Assembly: GCF_002007115.1 (NCBI RefSeq)
Contig: NZ_MVAD01000005.1
Location: 6,249 to 70,248 of the forward strand
DNA: 64,000 nt
Reading direction: 5' to 3'
Source: Massilia sp. KIM
Lineage (GTDB): Bacteria; Pseudomonadota; Gammaproteobacteria; Burkholderiales; Burkholderiaceae_D
A program made the translations under genes and the position numbers. Below are positions 1 to 8,269 of this stretch, one piece after another (within the stretch, counting starts at the first letter, position 1; each line of letters opens with the position of its first letter). The notes beneath the pieces were generated by a model, which was not told the DNA's origin, ran no database searches, and saw only the letters and a program-made list of their open reading frames with translations.

Positions 1-596
1 CGCCGCCGCCCGGCTATGCCTGGCGCGGCCTGCGCTCGCTGTTCGGCGAGCTCGACGAGCAGCTGCTGGGCCTGGCGGGGCGCGCGGCCCAGGTGGCCGA
101 ATGGGCGCGCACCCACCGCTTCTGCGGCGCCTGCGGCAGCGGCACCGTGCTGGCCACGGGCGAGCGCTGCTTCAAGTGCGTGAACTGCGGCCACATGGCC
201 TATCCGCGCATCTCGCCGGCCATGATGGTCCTGATCCGCAAGGGCGACGCGGTGCTGCTGGCGATGCACCTGGCCTCGCCGGTCAAGCGCTTCGTGCCGC
301 TGGCGGGCTTCCTGGAGGCGGGCGAGTCGGTGGAAGAGGCGATCCACCGCGAGGTGTACGAGGAAGTCGGGCTGCGCGTGCACAACCTGCGCTATTTCTC
401 CAGCCAGTCCTGGCCCTTCCCGCATTCGCTGATGCTGGCCTTTACCGCCGACTACCTGGACGGCGAGATCCGCGTGGACGAGAGCGAGATCGCCGAGGCG
501 CGCTGGTTCGGCCCGGACGACGAATGGCCGGAGCGCGTGCCCCAGTTCTCGGTGTCGAGCGTGCTGGTCGACGCTCACCGTCCGCCCGGCCGCTGA
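1..596 (+). CDS. nudC: NAD(+) diphosphatase (NudC-type Nudix hydrolase), 5' end outside window
   Basis: The reading frame is open from base 3, so the true start lies upstream and 197 C-terminal residues are visible. NudC hydrolyses NAD(H) to NMN(H) and AMP and can remove NAD caps from RNA. A four-cysteine zinc ribbon is present (CGACG, then CFKCVNC), followed by a Nudix box (GFLEAGESVEEAIHREVYEE, then VGL). Just after it comes SQSWPFPHS, close to the SQPWPFPxS signature that separates NudC from other Nudix enzymes. An internal GTG at 93 lies inside the folded region and is not the start. The assignment is firm; only the N-terminal domain is unseen. Confidence 0.93.
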   Translation, partial: PPPGYAWRGLRSLFGELDEQLLGLAGRAAQVAEWARTHRFCGACGSGTVLATGERCFKCVNCGHMAYPRISPAMMVLIRKGDAVLLAMHLASPVKRFVPLAGFLEAGESVEEAIHREVYEEVGLRVHNLRYFSSQSWPFPHSLMLAFTADYLDGEIRVDESEIAEARWFGPDDEWPERVPQFSVSSVLVDAHRPPGR

Positions 597-762
597 AGCT
601 GGCCGGGCCACGCCGGCCGGAGCCGGTGGGGCCGCGCAGGCCGGCCGCGCAGTGCGGGCCGCCCAGGTCGGTCCGCTCAGGTCTAGCCGGGCAGTTCGCG
701 TGGGGCAGGTCGGGCGGGGCAGATTGCGCCGGGCGCGCCGAGTGCGTCGGCGCGCCCGATGC

Positions 763-1644
763 TCAGGCCGGTTCGGCCGGCTGCAGCGGCTGCACGGACT
801 GGGCCGAGGCGCGCGCCTCCTGCGGCAGCACCGGGGCCGGCTTGGCGCCGGTGCCGCGCAGATTGATGGCGCGCTGCAGGAGGTCGAACCAGAACGGGGC
901 GCCGAACAGGGTGGTACAGGCGGTGACCAGCCAGCCCGCCACCTGCAGGGCGAAATCGGCATTGAGCACGGGCGGGAAGCTGGTCCAGCCGATCGGCAGG
1001 GCCCATAGCTGGTCCAGGGTGGCGCCGTCCAGTCCGGCGGGCACCGAGGTGATGTGGGCCGCCAGCACCGGGTGCTGCCACAGGCTGCGGAACAGGTGGA
1101 TGCTGTCGATGTTGAACAGGATGGCGAGCAGCAGCGCCAGCAGCCAGGACACCAGCAGCTGGCGCCGCTTGTAGACGCCCGACAGGCGCTGCATGGCGTT
1201 GTCGAACCAGGCGGCGACGCCGTCCTGGAAGCGCTGCAGTTCGCCGCCGGCCTGGGCGTAGAGGATCTGCAGGGTGCGCCGCAGCTGGGGATCGGGCACG
1301 GCGGCAATGGATGCGCCGACCGAGTTCTCGCCCTCGCGGATGGTGTCGACCAGGGCCAGGGCGAAATGGGCGGGTTCGATGTAGGATGGCCGCAATTCCG
1401 GTGCGCGGCCGTCGCGCGCGCCGGTGCTGCCCTGCGGGTTGACCAGCGGATGCGCGTACAGGCTGCGCGCCAGCGCCTCGAAGCGCGGATCGGCCAGCAT
1501 GCGCTTGACGCCGTCGAGCAGCAGGGCGGCGCGCAGGCCGAAGGCCGCGGCCAGGGCTTCCTGCAGGGTGCTGACCACCAGCGCCAGGGTGCCGTAGCAG
1601 AAGGCGAGGCCGATGGCGACTTCGAGAACGGTGCTGCCGAACAT
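763..1644 (-). CDS. Conserved hypothetical membrane protein
   Basis: This 293-residue protein is of unknown function. It has one hydrophobic segment at residues 5-30, a soluble stretch of about 125 residues, then segments near 160-180 and 222-250, and a Pro/Ala/Gln-rich C-terminal tail. The soluble part is probably helical, with many Leu, Ala and Gln. The start is supported by a GGGAGA Shine-Dalgarno about 6 bases upstream of ATG. It stands alone between nudC and folE, both on the other strand. I recognise no catalytic motif. Confidence 0.8.
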   Translation of the reverse strand: MFGSTVLEVAIGLAFCYGTLALVVSTLQEALAAAFGLRAALLLDGVKRMLADPRFEALARSLYAHPLVNPQGSTGARDGRAPELRPSYIEPAHFALALVDTIREGENSVGASIAAVPDPQLRRTLQILYAQAGGELQRFQDGVAAWFDNAMQRLSGVYKRRQLLVSWLLALLLAILFNIDSIHLFRSLWQHPVLAAHITSVPAGLDGATLDQLWALPIGWTSFPPVLNADFALQVAGWLVTACTTLFGAPFWFDLLQRAINLRGTGAKPAPVLPQEARASAQSVQPLQPAEPA

Positions 1645-1786
1645 GGCGTGTCTCCCGGATGGATCCGCCTTTCAGCCTAGGCCATCCGTGGCCTGAAGGT
1701 TTATTCCTGCTCAAGAAGCCGGCGGGAAAGGGTCGGCTAGGGGCATTTTCTATATACTTGCGGCAATTGATTTTTTAAGGTTTACC

Positions 1787-2365
1787 ATGTCTGACAAAGA
1801 AGCTTTCACCGAACACGACTGGCGTCGCCTGCTGGCCAGCCTGGGCGAGGATCCCGACCGCCCGGGCCTGCACGAGACGCCGGCGCGCGTGGCCAAGGCC
1901 TGGAAACACTGGACCTCGGGCTACGACCAGAATCCGGTGGAAGTCCTCAAGGCCTTCGAGGACGGGGCCGAGGAGTACAACGAGCTGATCGTGGTGCGCG
2001 GCATCCCGGTCTACAGCCACTGCGAGCACCACCTGGCGCCCTTCTTCGGCCGCGCCACCGTGGGCTACCTGCCGAACGGCCGCATCGTCGGCCTGTCCAA
2101 GCTGACCCGCCTGGTGGACATCTTCGCCAAGCGCCTGCAGGTGCAGGAGCGCCTGACGATCCAGATCGCCAACGCCCTGATGGAAGTGCTGGAACCGAAG
2201 GCCGTGGGCGTGGTCATCAAGTGCCGCCACATGTGCATGGAAAGCCGCGGCATCCGCACCCCGGGCGAGGAAACCATCACCTCGGCCCTGCTGGGCGATC
2301 TGCAGCCGAACCTGGCGCTGCGCACCGAGTTCCTGTCGCTGGCGCGCGACGACCGCGGGGCCTGA
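1787..2365 (+). CDS. folE: GTP cyclohydrolase I
   Basis: FolE converts GTP to 7,8-dihydroneopterin triphosphate, the first step of folate synthesis, in the cytoplasm as a decamer. The 192-residue product has the zinc site in the family arrangement: C79 and H82 in YSHCEHHLAPF and C150 in CRHMCMESRG. The 71-residue spacing between the two cysteines equals that of E. coli C110/C181. The TPxRVAKAW motif near residue 31 is also present. The ATG follows AAGG by 6 bases. A TATACT box at 1753-1758 could be the -10, but I see no convincing -35. It is shorter than the 222-residue E. coli enzyme only at the N terminus. Confidence 0.97.
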   Translation: MSDKEAFTEHDWRRLLASLGEDPDRPGLHETPARVAKAWKHWTSGYDQNPVEVLKAFEDGAEEYNELIVVRGIPVYSHCEHHLAPFFGRATVGYLPNGRIVGLSKLTRLVDIFAKRLQVQERLTIQIANALMEVLEPKAVGVVIKCRHMCMESRGIRTPGEETITSALLGDLQPNLALRTEFLSLARDDRGA

Positions 2366-2445
2366 ACCCGGCGCCGGCCGCATGCCCGCACGGCGGGCGC
2401 GGCCGCGCTTGCGCGTCCTGATCCGGGAACCTGTTCCATATCCGG

Positions 2446-2469
2446 GGCCTCCAAGATGTTTTGGAGGCC
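2446..2469 (+). promoter_or_regulatory. Hairpin sequestering the Shine-Dalgarno of the transposase-like ORF
   Basis: A perfect 9-bp stem (GGCCTCCAA pairing with TTGGAGGCC) encloses the 6-base loop GATGTT. The 3' arm contains GGAGG at 2463-2467, which is the ribosome binding site for the ATG at 2473. When the RNA folds, the site is hidden. Insertion sequences often use such structures to stop translation from read-through transcripts. The structure is seen directly; its function is inferred. Confidence 0.6.
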
Positions 2470-2472
2470 GCG

Positions 2473-2796
2473 ATGGACCGTCCCGCCTACCCCAGCGACA
2501 TTTCGCGTGAAGCCTTCGAGGACATCCGCGGGATGCTCGAGTCCGCCCGGCGCAAGACCAGGCCGCGCAAGCACGACCTGTACGACGTGTTCTGCGCCGT
2601 GCTCTACTTTCTCCAGACGGGCAGCACCTGGCGCAACCTGCCGCCCGGCTTTCCACCCTGGCGTACGGTGCACGAGTACTTCACCCAATGGAACATGCTG
2701 TACGACGGCGATCGCACCCTACTCGAGAGCGTGCTGCACAAGGCCGGGCGCGAACCTGAGCTGGTGCATCTGCACAAGCTGCTGCACCGGCGCTAA
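2473..2796 (+). CDS. IS5-type transposase N-terminal protein (DUF4096-like), orphan
   Basis: The 107-residue product resembles the first open frame of IS5/IS427-group elements. The core RKHDLYDVFCAVLYFLQTGS, then TWRNLPPGFPPW and VHEYFTQW, is the DUF4096 domain placed ahead of the DDE nuclease. The second frame with the catalytic DDE residues is absent: the gene ends at a TAA and an unrelated phosphatase follows after 120 bases. No terminal inverted repeats were found. I take the ATG at 2473 (GGAGG 5 bases upstream) rather than the TTG at 2461. It is either an IS remnant or a domesticated stand-alone DNA-binding protein. Confidence 0.75.
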   Translation: MDRPAYPSDISREAFEDIRGMLESARRKTRPRKHDLYDVFCAVLYFLQTGSTWRNLPPGFPPWRTVHEYFTQWNMLYDGDRTLLESVLHKAGREPELVHLHKLLHRR

Positions 2797-2915
2797 GCGG
2801 CCGGAAGAGCCCTGTCACGGCCTTGTCACAATCTGTTGCATTTCCCCAGAAGTGCGCGAGGGCACTTGGGCTAAGCTAACAATAAAGTTGTCAAAATTTT
2901 ATTGTCGGCGGAATC

Positions 2916-3524
2916 ATGCTCGAGCACCTGAACCTCACCCTGTTTGCGGCCCTCAACGCCCATGCCGGCCTGTCCGGCTGGCAGTTGTTGGGCGCCGTGT
3001 TCGCGGCCGAATGGCTGATCTTCCTGGTGCCGCTGGCGCTGGTGCTCCTGTGGGCGGGCGGGGCCGGCGCGCGGCGCGACGTGGCCTTGCGCGCCTTCTT
3101 CGCGGCGGCCTGCGCGCTCAGTGTCAACGCCCTGATCGGACATTTCTGGTACAGCCCGCGTCCCTTCGTGGCCGAGATCGGCCACACCTTCCTGTTCCAC
3201 GACCCCGACAGTTCCTTCCCCAGCGACCATGCGACCAGCATCTTCTCGGTGGCCCTGGTGCTTGCCTTCAGCGCGGTCCCGCTGGCGCGCCGCATCGGCA
3301 TGGCGCTGCTGCCGTTGGCGCTGGTGATCGCCTGGTCGCGCGTCTACCTGGGCGTGCACTGGCCGAAGGACATGGCCGGTGCGCTGGCGGTCTCGGCCGC
3401 GATGGCGCTGCTGGCCCATACCCCGGCCGCACAGGCGGCCAGCCGGCGCGCCCTGCCGGCGCTCGAAGCCCTGTACCGGCGCCTGCTGGCGCTGCCGATC
3501 GGACGCGGCTGGCTGCAGCCCTGA
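2916..3524 (+). CDS. PAP2-family phosphatase, probable undecaprenyl-diphosphatase
   Basis: The 202-residue membrane protein has about five hydrophobic helices and the three PAP2 motifs: PRP at 81-83, PSDH at 102-105 and SRVYLGVHWPKD at 141-152. The motif-2 histidine (H105) and motif-3 histidine (H148) are the expected catalytic pair. FPSDHAT and SRVYLGVHWPKD resemble BcrC/YbjG enzymes, which recycle undecaprenyl diphosphate at the outer face of the inner membrane. The usual lysine at the start of motif 1 is not obvious. A lipid A phosphatase role is possible, given the LpxR-like gene 500 bases away. Confidence 0.88.
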   Translation: MLEHLNLTLFAALNAHAGLSGWQLLGAVFAAEWLIFLVPLALVLLWAGGAGARRDVALRAFFAAACALSVNALIGHFWYSPRPFVAEIGHTFLFHDPDSSFPSDHATSIFSVALVLAFSAVPLARRIGMALLPLALVIAWSRVYLGVHWPKDMAGALAVSAAMALLAHTPAAQAASRRALPALEALYRRLLALPIGRGWLQP

Positions 3525-3542
3525 CCCCGACCGGCCTGGGGC

Positions 3543-3953
3543 TTATTCCTCGGGCGGCACGAACACCAGCTTCTTGTCGGCGTCGAAGCGGAACACGCCG
3601 ATCGCCTGGCCGGTGACGGCGTCGGCGTCCGGCGCTTCGAGCTCGGAGCAGCCGCGCGTCTCGACCAGCCAGGCCTCGTCGTCGGCGCGCAGCGTATAGG
3701 TGCCGTTGCCGCTGTCGAACAGCTCGATCTCCATGCCCGGCAGGCGCACTTCGCCCAGTTCCATCTGGCGCTGGCAATCCGGCATGCGCGAGACGATCAG
3801 GCGCAGGGCCGCGCGCTTGCTCCAGAAATAATCCTGGTCGACCCGGACGATCAGCGCATGCTGGTTGTCGTCGATGGTGTAGCTGGCGGTTTCGCTGGTG
3901 CAGCCGGCCAGCAGCAGGGGCAGAAGCGCGGGCAGGAGGGGGGAAAGGCGCAT
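3543..3953 (-). CDS. Small hypothetical lipoprotein
   Basis: The 136-residue product begins with a lipoprotein signal (MRLSPLLPALLPLLLAGC) with a clear lipobox LLAGC, so it is probably anchored to a membrane through Cys18. The rest is mixed, charged and ends FVPPEE. Two further cysteines (C60, C102) could form a disulfide in the periplasm. The longer open frame upstream on the same strand overlaps the lpxR-like gene and is rejected. It lies 83 bases downstream of that gene in the same orientation, so the two may be co-transcribed. No family is recognised. Confidence 0.75.
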   Translation of the reverse strand: MRLSPLLPALLPLLLAGCTSETASYTIDDNQHALIVRVDQDYFWSKRAALRLIVSRMPDCQRQMELGEVRLPGMEIELFDSGNGTYTLRADDEAWLVETRGCSELEAPDADAVTGQAIGVFRFDADKKLVFVPPEE

Positions 3954-4036
3954 GGGAGATCCGAAGTTCGTCGATGCAACATTGCATCTCCCGCCGAGTA
4001 TAGAAGCGCCTTCCGCGCCGTGCAACCGCGCCCGTG

Positions 4037-5065
4037 TCAGAACTCGGTGCCGAGCGTCAGCGCGCCGAAGCTGTGGCGGTGCACCTTGCAGGGCGAACAG
4101 AACTCGGGCGTGCGCCGGGTCGCCTTGAACTGCACGAACCAGGGGCCGTGGTCGACCCCGCGGGTGCGCGGGAAGTCCAGGCGCAGGCCGGCCATGGCGT
4201 CGCCCACCCAGCGCCGCGGGCGCACGCCGGGGTCGTCGCGCCCGGGCCGCCCCTGGAGGAACAGGTTGTAGGCCATGTAGCGCCCTTCGAGGCCGACGAA
4301 GGCCGTGCACTGGACCCAGTCCCACAGGCAGGAGGTGCCGAGCTTGTTGCCGGTCAGGCGATGGCTGATCCCGGGCGGCATCGGCGAGACCGGCGGCAGG
4401 TCCTTGCCGAGCGCCAGCGTCACGCCGCCGGCCGCGTAGCTCATCAGGGTGCCGAGGCCGGCGCGCCAGTAGGCATTGGTCTGCACCTGCACCCTGCCCA
4501 GGTCCCCCGACAGGCCGGGCAGGGCGGCGCGCTTTTCCACCGCCAGCACGAAGGCCAGGGAATTGCCGACCTGGTGGTCCCAGCCGCGCGGTTCGGGACG
4601 CTCGACCACGCGGTGCACCAGTTTTTGCGTGGGCTCGGCCAGCGACAGGCTGCCGGTCATGCCGGCCTGGGCGCTGAAGGTGGTCAGCACTTCGCCGCCG
4701 GGCGAGAGGAACAGGTAGTCGCGCTGCAGGTAGAGCAGGCCGGCGTAGGGCCGGTCCCAGGACTGGTAACGGGCCACCGTGATGTCGTTCGGGGTGTACA
4801 TCAGCTGCCCGAAGCTGTTCTGGGTGAACAGCAGGCGGTCGCCGGCGCAGTCGAACACGCGGCACAGGCTCTCGGTCAGGGAGCGCATGCGCGGCCCGCG
4901 CGTATCGGCGAGGTGGCGTCCGGCGAGCTGGATGCCGTTGGTGTAGTAGCGGTCGGTGCCGAAGAAATCGTCGTTCTCGTAGGTGAGGAAACGCGACTCC
5001 TGGGCGCCGGCGCTACCGGCCAGCAGCAGCGCGAGGGCAAGGAGGCGGGTGAGCAAGGGCTGCAT
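4037..5065 (-). CDS. lpxR: Lipid A deacylase LpxR family protein (DUF2219)
   Basis: LpxR removes the 3'-acyloxyacyl chain of lipid A in the outer membrane in a calcium-dependent way. The 342-residue product has a signal peptide cleaved after AGSAGA. It opens with TYENDDFFGTDRYYTNGIQL, where N31 and D32 align with catalytic N9/D10 of the mature Salmonella enzyme. The later GWDHQ contains a histidine suited to the active site. Alternating hydrophobic strands and a terminal phenylalanine (LTLGTEF) fit a 12-stranded outer membrane barrel. The family call is strong; activity on this organism's lipid A is inferred. Confidence 0.88.
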   Translation of the reverse strand: MQPLLTRLLALALLLAGSAGAQESRFLTYENDDFFGTDRYYTNGIQLAGRHLADTRGPRMRSLTESLCRVFDCAGDRLLFTQNSFGQLMYTPNDITVARYQSWDRPYAGLLYLQRDYLFLSPGGEVLTTFSAQAGMTGSLSLAEPTQKLVHRVVERPEPRGWDHQVGNSLAFVLAVEKRAALPGLSGDLGRVQVQTNAYWRAGLGTLMSYAAGGVTLALGKDLPPVSPMPPGISHRLTGNKLGTSCLWDWVQCTAFVGLEGRYMAYNLFLQGRPGRDDPGVRPRRWVGDAMAGLRLDFPRTRGVDHGPWFVQFKATRRTPEFCSPCKVHRHSFGALTLGTEF

Positions 5066-5265
5066 CGTCGGCCTTTCGAGTTCGTCACCAGCCTAGTGTC
5101 GAACTTGCGGAAAGGACTTTGTTGATCTGCAACAGAGATTTGCTGCAGCATCCTTGTCGGTTTCAGGCGAACTCCGTCGATTGCCGATTTACGCCATGAT
5201 AGGCCGCCTGCCCAGCCAGCGACCGCGCCGCCGTCCGGCGGCGCCTTTGATAAGCGAGCACACCG

Positions 5266-5481
5266 ATGCAAGACGAACCGAGCCTGACCAGGGGGCGGCG
5301 CAGCGCCGCTCCCGAACGCATGCGCCAGGGGCCGCGCTTCCAGCAGCAGTCGGCGCCCGGCGCGGACCCGGCGCCGCCAGTGGACGCGCCCGGCGATCCG
5401 CTGTGCCGCGACACCGCCTATGCCGGCCTGGTGACGGCGGTGCGCAGCGCGGTCGAGCGCAACGCCGGCTTCGGCGCCTGA
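5266..5481 (+). CDS. Small hypothetical protein
   Basis: A 71-residue frame rich in Pro, Ala, Arg and Gln, with no signal peptide or membrane segment. The N-terminal two thirds look disordered. The last 25 residues (RDTAYAGLVTAVRSAVERNA) could form an amphipathic helix. It converges on the HAD phosphatase gene, with stop codons 1-2 bases apart. Only a weak AAGCGAG ribosome site lies upstream of the ATG. No family is recognised and it may be a spurious frame in GC-rich DNA. Confidence 0.4.
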   Translation: MQDEPSLTRGRRSAAPERMRQGPRFQQQSAPGADPAPPVDAPGDPLCRDTAYAGLVTAVRSAVERNAGFGA

Positions 5482-5482
5482 A

Positions 5483-6130
5483 TTAGTCCGCGCTCTTGCG
5501 CGCGGCCTGGCCCAGCCCCAGCAGGTCGCGCGGGGCCGCGAACTCGCATGCCGGCGCGCAGCGGCGCAGGGCTTCGATCGGGGCATAGCCCCAGCTCACC
5601 GCGCCGAAGCCGACTCCGGCCTTGCGCGCGGCGTCGGCGTCGGTGGCCTGGTCGCCGATGTACAAGGCCTGTTCCGGCCTGACCCCGGCGCGCCTGACCA
5701 CCTTGCGGATGCGCGCGGTCTTGCCGAAGATCGACATCCCGCACTCGTACTGGCGCACCAGGGCCGCCAGGTCCGGCCCCAGCACCAGGCGCACATTCTG
5801 CTCCGAGTTGGACGACACCACCGCCAGTTCCACCCCGTGCCGGTCGAGCGCGCCCAGGGTTTCGGCCACGCCCTCGAACAGCGGGATGCGGCCGGCGTTG
5901 TCGCGCATGCGCTCGATGAAGGAGCGCGAGGCCAGCGGCAGCTTCCAGGCCGGCATGCCGACGTGGCGCATGATGTCGCGCGGACCGTAGTGGCGCAGCC
6001 GTTCGGCCTGGGCGGCGTCGACGCGCCGGAAGCCATGCTGGTCGGCGATCTCGTTGAACACGCTCATGAAGAACGGGAACGAGTCGGCCAGGGTGCCGTC
6101 GAAGTCGAAGATCGCCAGGCGGTAGTTCAT
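5483..6130 (-). CDS. HAD-family hydrolase, phosphoglycolate phosphatase-like
   Basis: This 215-residue protein has the four HAD motifs. Motif I is FDFDGTLADS, with nucleophile D9 and acid/base D11. Motif II is SSNS, the motif III lysine is in FGKTARIRKV, and motif IV is GDQATDADAA. The helical cap between motifs I and II is the subtype I cap of Gph/PGP-like enzymes. It should dephosphorylate a small metabolite, with phosphoglycolate the default guess. The ATG at 6130 begins with the usual short beta strand (MNYRLAIFDFDG); longer upstream reading is not needed. Confidence 0.88.
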   Translation of the reverse strand: MNYRLAIFDFDGTLADSFPFFMSVFNEIADQHGFRRVDAAQAERLRHYGPRDIMRHVGMPAWKLPLASRSFIERMRDNAGRIPLFEGVAETLGALDRHGVELAVVSSNSEQNVRLVLGPDLAALVRQYECGMSIFGKTARIRKVVRRAGVRPEQALYIGDQATDADAARKAGVGFGAVSWGYAPIEALRRCAPACEFAAPRDLLGLGQAARKSAD

Positions 6131-6309
6131 GCGTCGCAGCTCGGAAGGTCCATGGCGCCGATTATATAGGCCGCGAAAGGGGGCAAGACCCGGCAGCCGG
6201 CGTTGCTGGATGATCACGCATGCCCCGGCTTGCCGGTATGTGTTGTTGAGTAAAACTTCGTTTCCTGACAGAATCGCCAAACCTCCACGTGATCCTGTCC
6301 CGCCACCCC

Positions 6310-8256
6310 ATGAACCTGAACGCCGACGATTATTTCGACATGGTGCGCGCCCATGCGCCCGCCAGCTCCACACCGGTGTCCACCGCCATTCCCGAGATCG
6401 TCGACGCCAACGGCGACGGCATCGCCGACATCCTGACCTTCGGCGCCTGGTATCCGCACAACGGCGGCAGCGCCGTGGCCCAGCCCTCCTTCCTGATGCT
6501 TGGCAAGGGCGACGGCACCTATACGCCGGCGCCGGCCGGCATGCTGCCGGCCAGCCTGAGCACCATCCACCCGCGCGAAGTGGTGCAGGCCGACTTCAAC
6601 AAGGACGGCCGGCCCGACCTCTTCATCGCGGACCATGGCTACGACGCCGCGCCCTTCCCGGGGGCCCAGAACAAGCTGCTGCTGAGCCAAGCCGGCGGCG
6701 GCTGGGTCGACGCCAGCGCCAGGCTGCCCCAGCTTCCGGACTACAGCCACAGCGCGGCGGCGGGCGACATCAATGGCGACGGCAATCTGGATCTGTTCGT
6801 GGGTAACATGAGCAGCCCGGCCAGCCCCGCCGAACCCTATGTGCTGCTGGGCGACGGCGCGGGCAACTTCAGCCGCTCGAACGTCGGCCTGCCGGTCGAG
6901 TCGGGCGGTCTGCTGAACCGGCAGAACGGCGGCTTCGGCTTCACCTCTTCGCTGCTGGCCGACCTGAACGGCGACGGCCGCCTGGACCTCGTGCTCGGCA
7001 ACGACGGCAACGTCCACAACCGCGAGCACCGTTCGCTGGTCTACTGGAACACCGGCGGCGGTTACAGCGCCAGCGCGATGAGCACCCTGCCGCAGGGGTA
7101 TTTCGGCGATACCCGCATCGTGCACGACCTCGCCGCCACCGACATCGACGGCGACGGCGACCAGGACCTGCTGCTGCTCTCGTCCGAGTCCACCCCCAGC
7201 GACGCCTATGCCGACGGCTGGTCGCTGGAAGTGGTGCGCAACGACGGCGGCAAGTTCGCCGACGCCACCCTGGAGCATTTCCGGGCCGAGGACAGCCGCG
7301 AAGGCCTGCCCAACACCAACAGCAAGATCGGCGCCAGCCAGTTCATCCGCCTGATCGACGCCAACGGCGACGGCAGCCGCGACATCGTCGTCACCCAGTT
7401 CATGAACAACCTGCCGACGGCGAATACGCCCATCGTATGGGCCAACGACGGCTTCGGCCACTTCGAGGTGGCGCTGCGCGCCGGCCAGCTCACTACCCTG
7501 GCGGGCGACCCCTATTTCGTCGGCGTGTACAACCTGCCGGTGCCGACCAAGCACGGCCTGAGCTTCAGCGCGCTCAACCTGTACGAGGGCACGCTGTACC
7601 AGAACACGGCCTGGGCCACCAAGGCCTTGCCGCCGGTGGCGGCGATCCGCGCCACGGCGCGCGACGACGTGATCCGCCAGAACAGCGCCAGCAACAGCAT
7701 CGACGGCGGCGCCGGCCTCGACACCGTGGTCTATGCCAAGGCGGCGTCCGGCTACCAGGTGGTGCGCGCCAGCGGCGGCGCCACCGTGCGCGACCTGTCG
7801 GGCGCCGACGGCGTCGACACCCTGGCCGCGGTGGAGCGCCTGCGTTTCGCCGACAAGGCGGTCGCGCTCGACGTCGAGGGCGTGGCCGGCCAGGCCTATC
7901 GCGTCTACCAGGCGGCTTTCGCGCGCACGCCCGACCAGGGCGGGCTGGGTTACTGGATCGAGGCCATGGACAAGGGCGCCAGCCTGGCGAGCGTCGCCGC
8001 CGGCTTCGTCGCGTCGGGAGAGTTCGCGCAGCGCTACGGCGCCAGCCCGGCCAATCGCGAACTGGTCGAGAAGTTCTACCAGAACGTGCTCAAGCGCCCG
8101 GGCGAAAAGGCCGGCGTCGACTACTGGACCGGGGTGCTGGACAACAAGCACGCGACCGTGGCCGAAGTACTGATGGGCTTCAGCGAAAGCCCGGAGAACG
8201 TGGCGGCGCTGGTCGGCGTGATGGCCAACGGCGTCGCCTACACGCCCTTCGGCTGA
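6310..8256 (+). CDS. FG-GAP/VCBS repeat protein with C-terminal DUF4214, putative type I secreted
   Basis: The product of about 648 residues has six DxNxDGxxD calcium-binding loops (DANGDGIADI, DFNKDGRPDL, DINGDGNLDL, DLNGDGRLDL, DIDGDGDQDL, DANGDGSRDI), the mark of an FG-GAP/VCBS beta-propeller. Near residue 465 lies one RTX-like turn (SIDGGAGLDTVVY), followed by two DUF4214 units (AYRVYQAAFARTPDQGGLGYW and a second ending DYWTGVL). There is no N-terminal signal peptide. In the family, RTX plus DUF4214 suggests calcium-dependent folding after type I secretion or a surface-layer-like location. No start has a clear ribosome site; a GTG at 6289 would add 7 residues. Confidence 0.85.
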   Translation: MNLNADDYFDMVRAHAPASSTPVSTAIPEIVDANGDGIADILTFGAWYPHNGGSAVAQPSFLMLGKGDGTYTPAPAGMLPASLSTIHPREVVQADFNKDGRPDLFIADHGYDAAPFPGAQNKLLLSQAGGGWVDASARLPQLPDYSHSAAAGDINGDGNLDLFVGNMSSPASPAEPYVLLGDGAGNFSRSNVGLPVESGGLLNRQNGGFGFTSSLLADLNGDGRLDLVLGNDGNVHNREHRSLVYWNTGGGYSASAMSTLPQGYFGDTRIVHDLAATDIDGDGDQDLLLLSSESTPSDAYADGWSLEVVRNDGGKFADATLEHFRAEDSREGLPNTNSKIGASQFIRLIDANGDGSRDIVVTQFMNNLPTANTPIVWANDGFGHFEVALRAGQLTTLAGDPYFVGVYNLPVPTKHGLSFSALNLYEGTLYQNTAWATKALPPVAAIRATARDDVIRQNSASNSIDGGAGLDTVVYAKAASGYQVVRASGGATVRDLSGADGVDTLAAVERLRFADKAVALDVEGVAGQAYRVYQAAFARTPDQGGLGYWIEAMDKGASLASVAAGFVASGEFAQRYGASPANRELVEKFYQNVLKRPGEKAGVDYWTGVLDNKHATVAEVLMGFSESPENVAALVGVMANGVAYTPFG

Positions 8257-8269
8257 CCCGCGCGGCGCG

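Noticed and set aside
101..1174. Long open frame of 357 codons on the plus strand across nudC and the membrane protein gene
   Set aside because: Arg/Ala/Gly-rich composition and overlap with two better supported genes; a shadow frame of GC-rich DNA.
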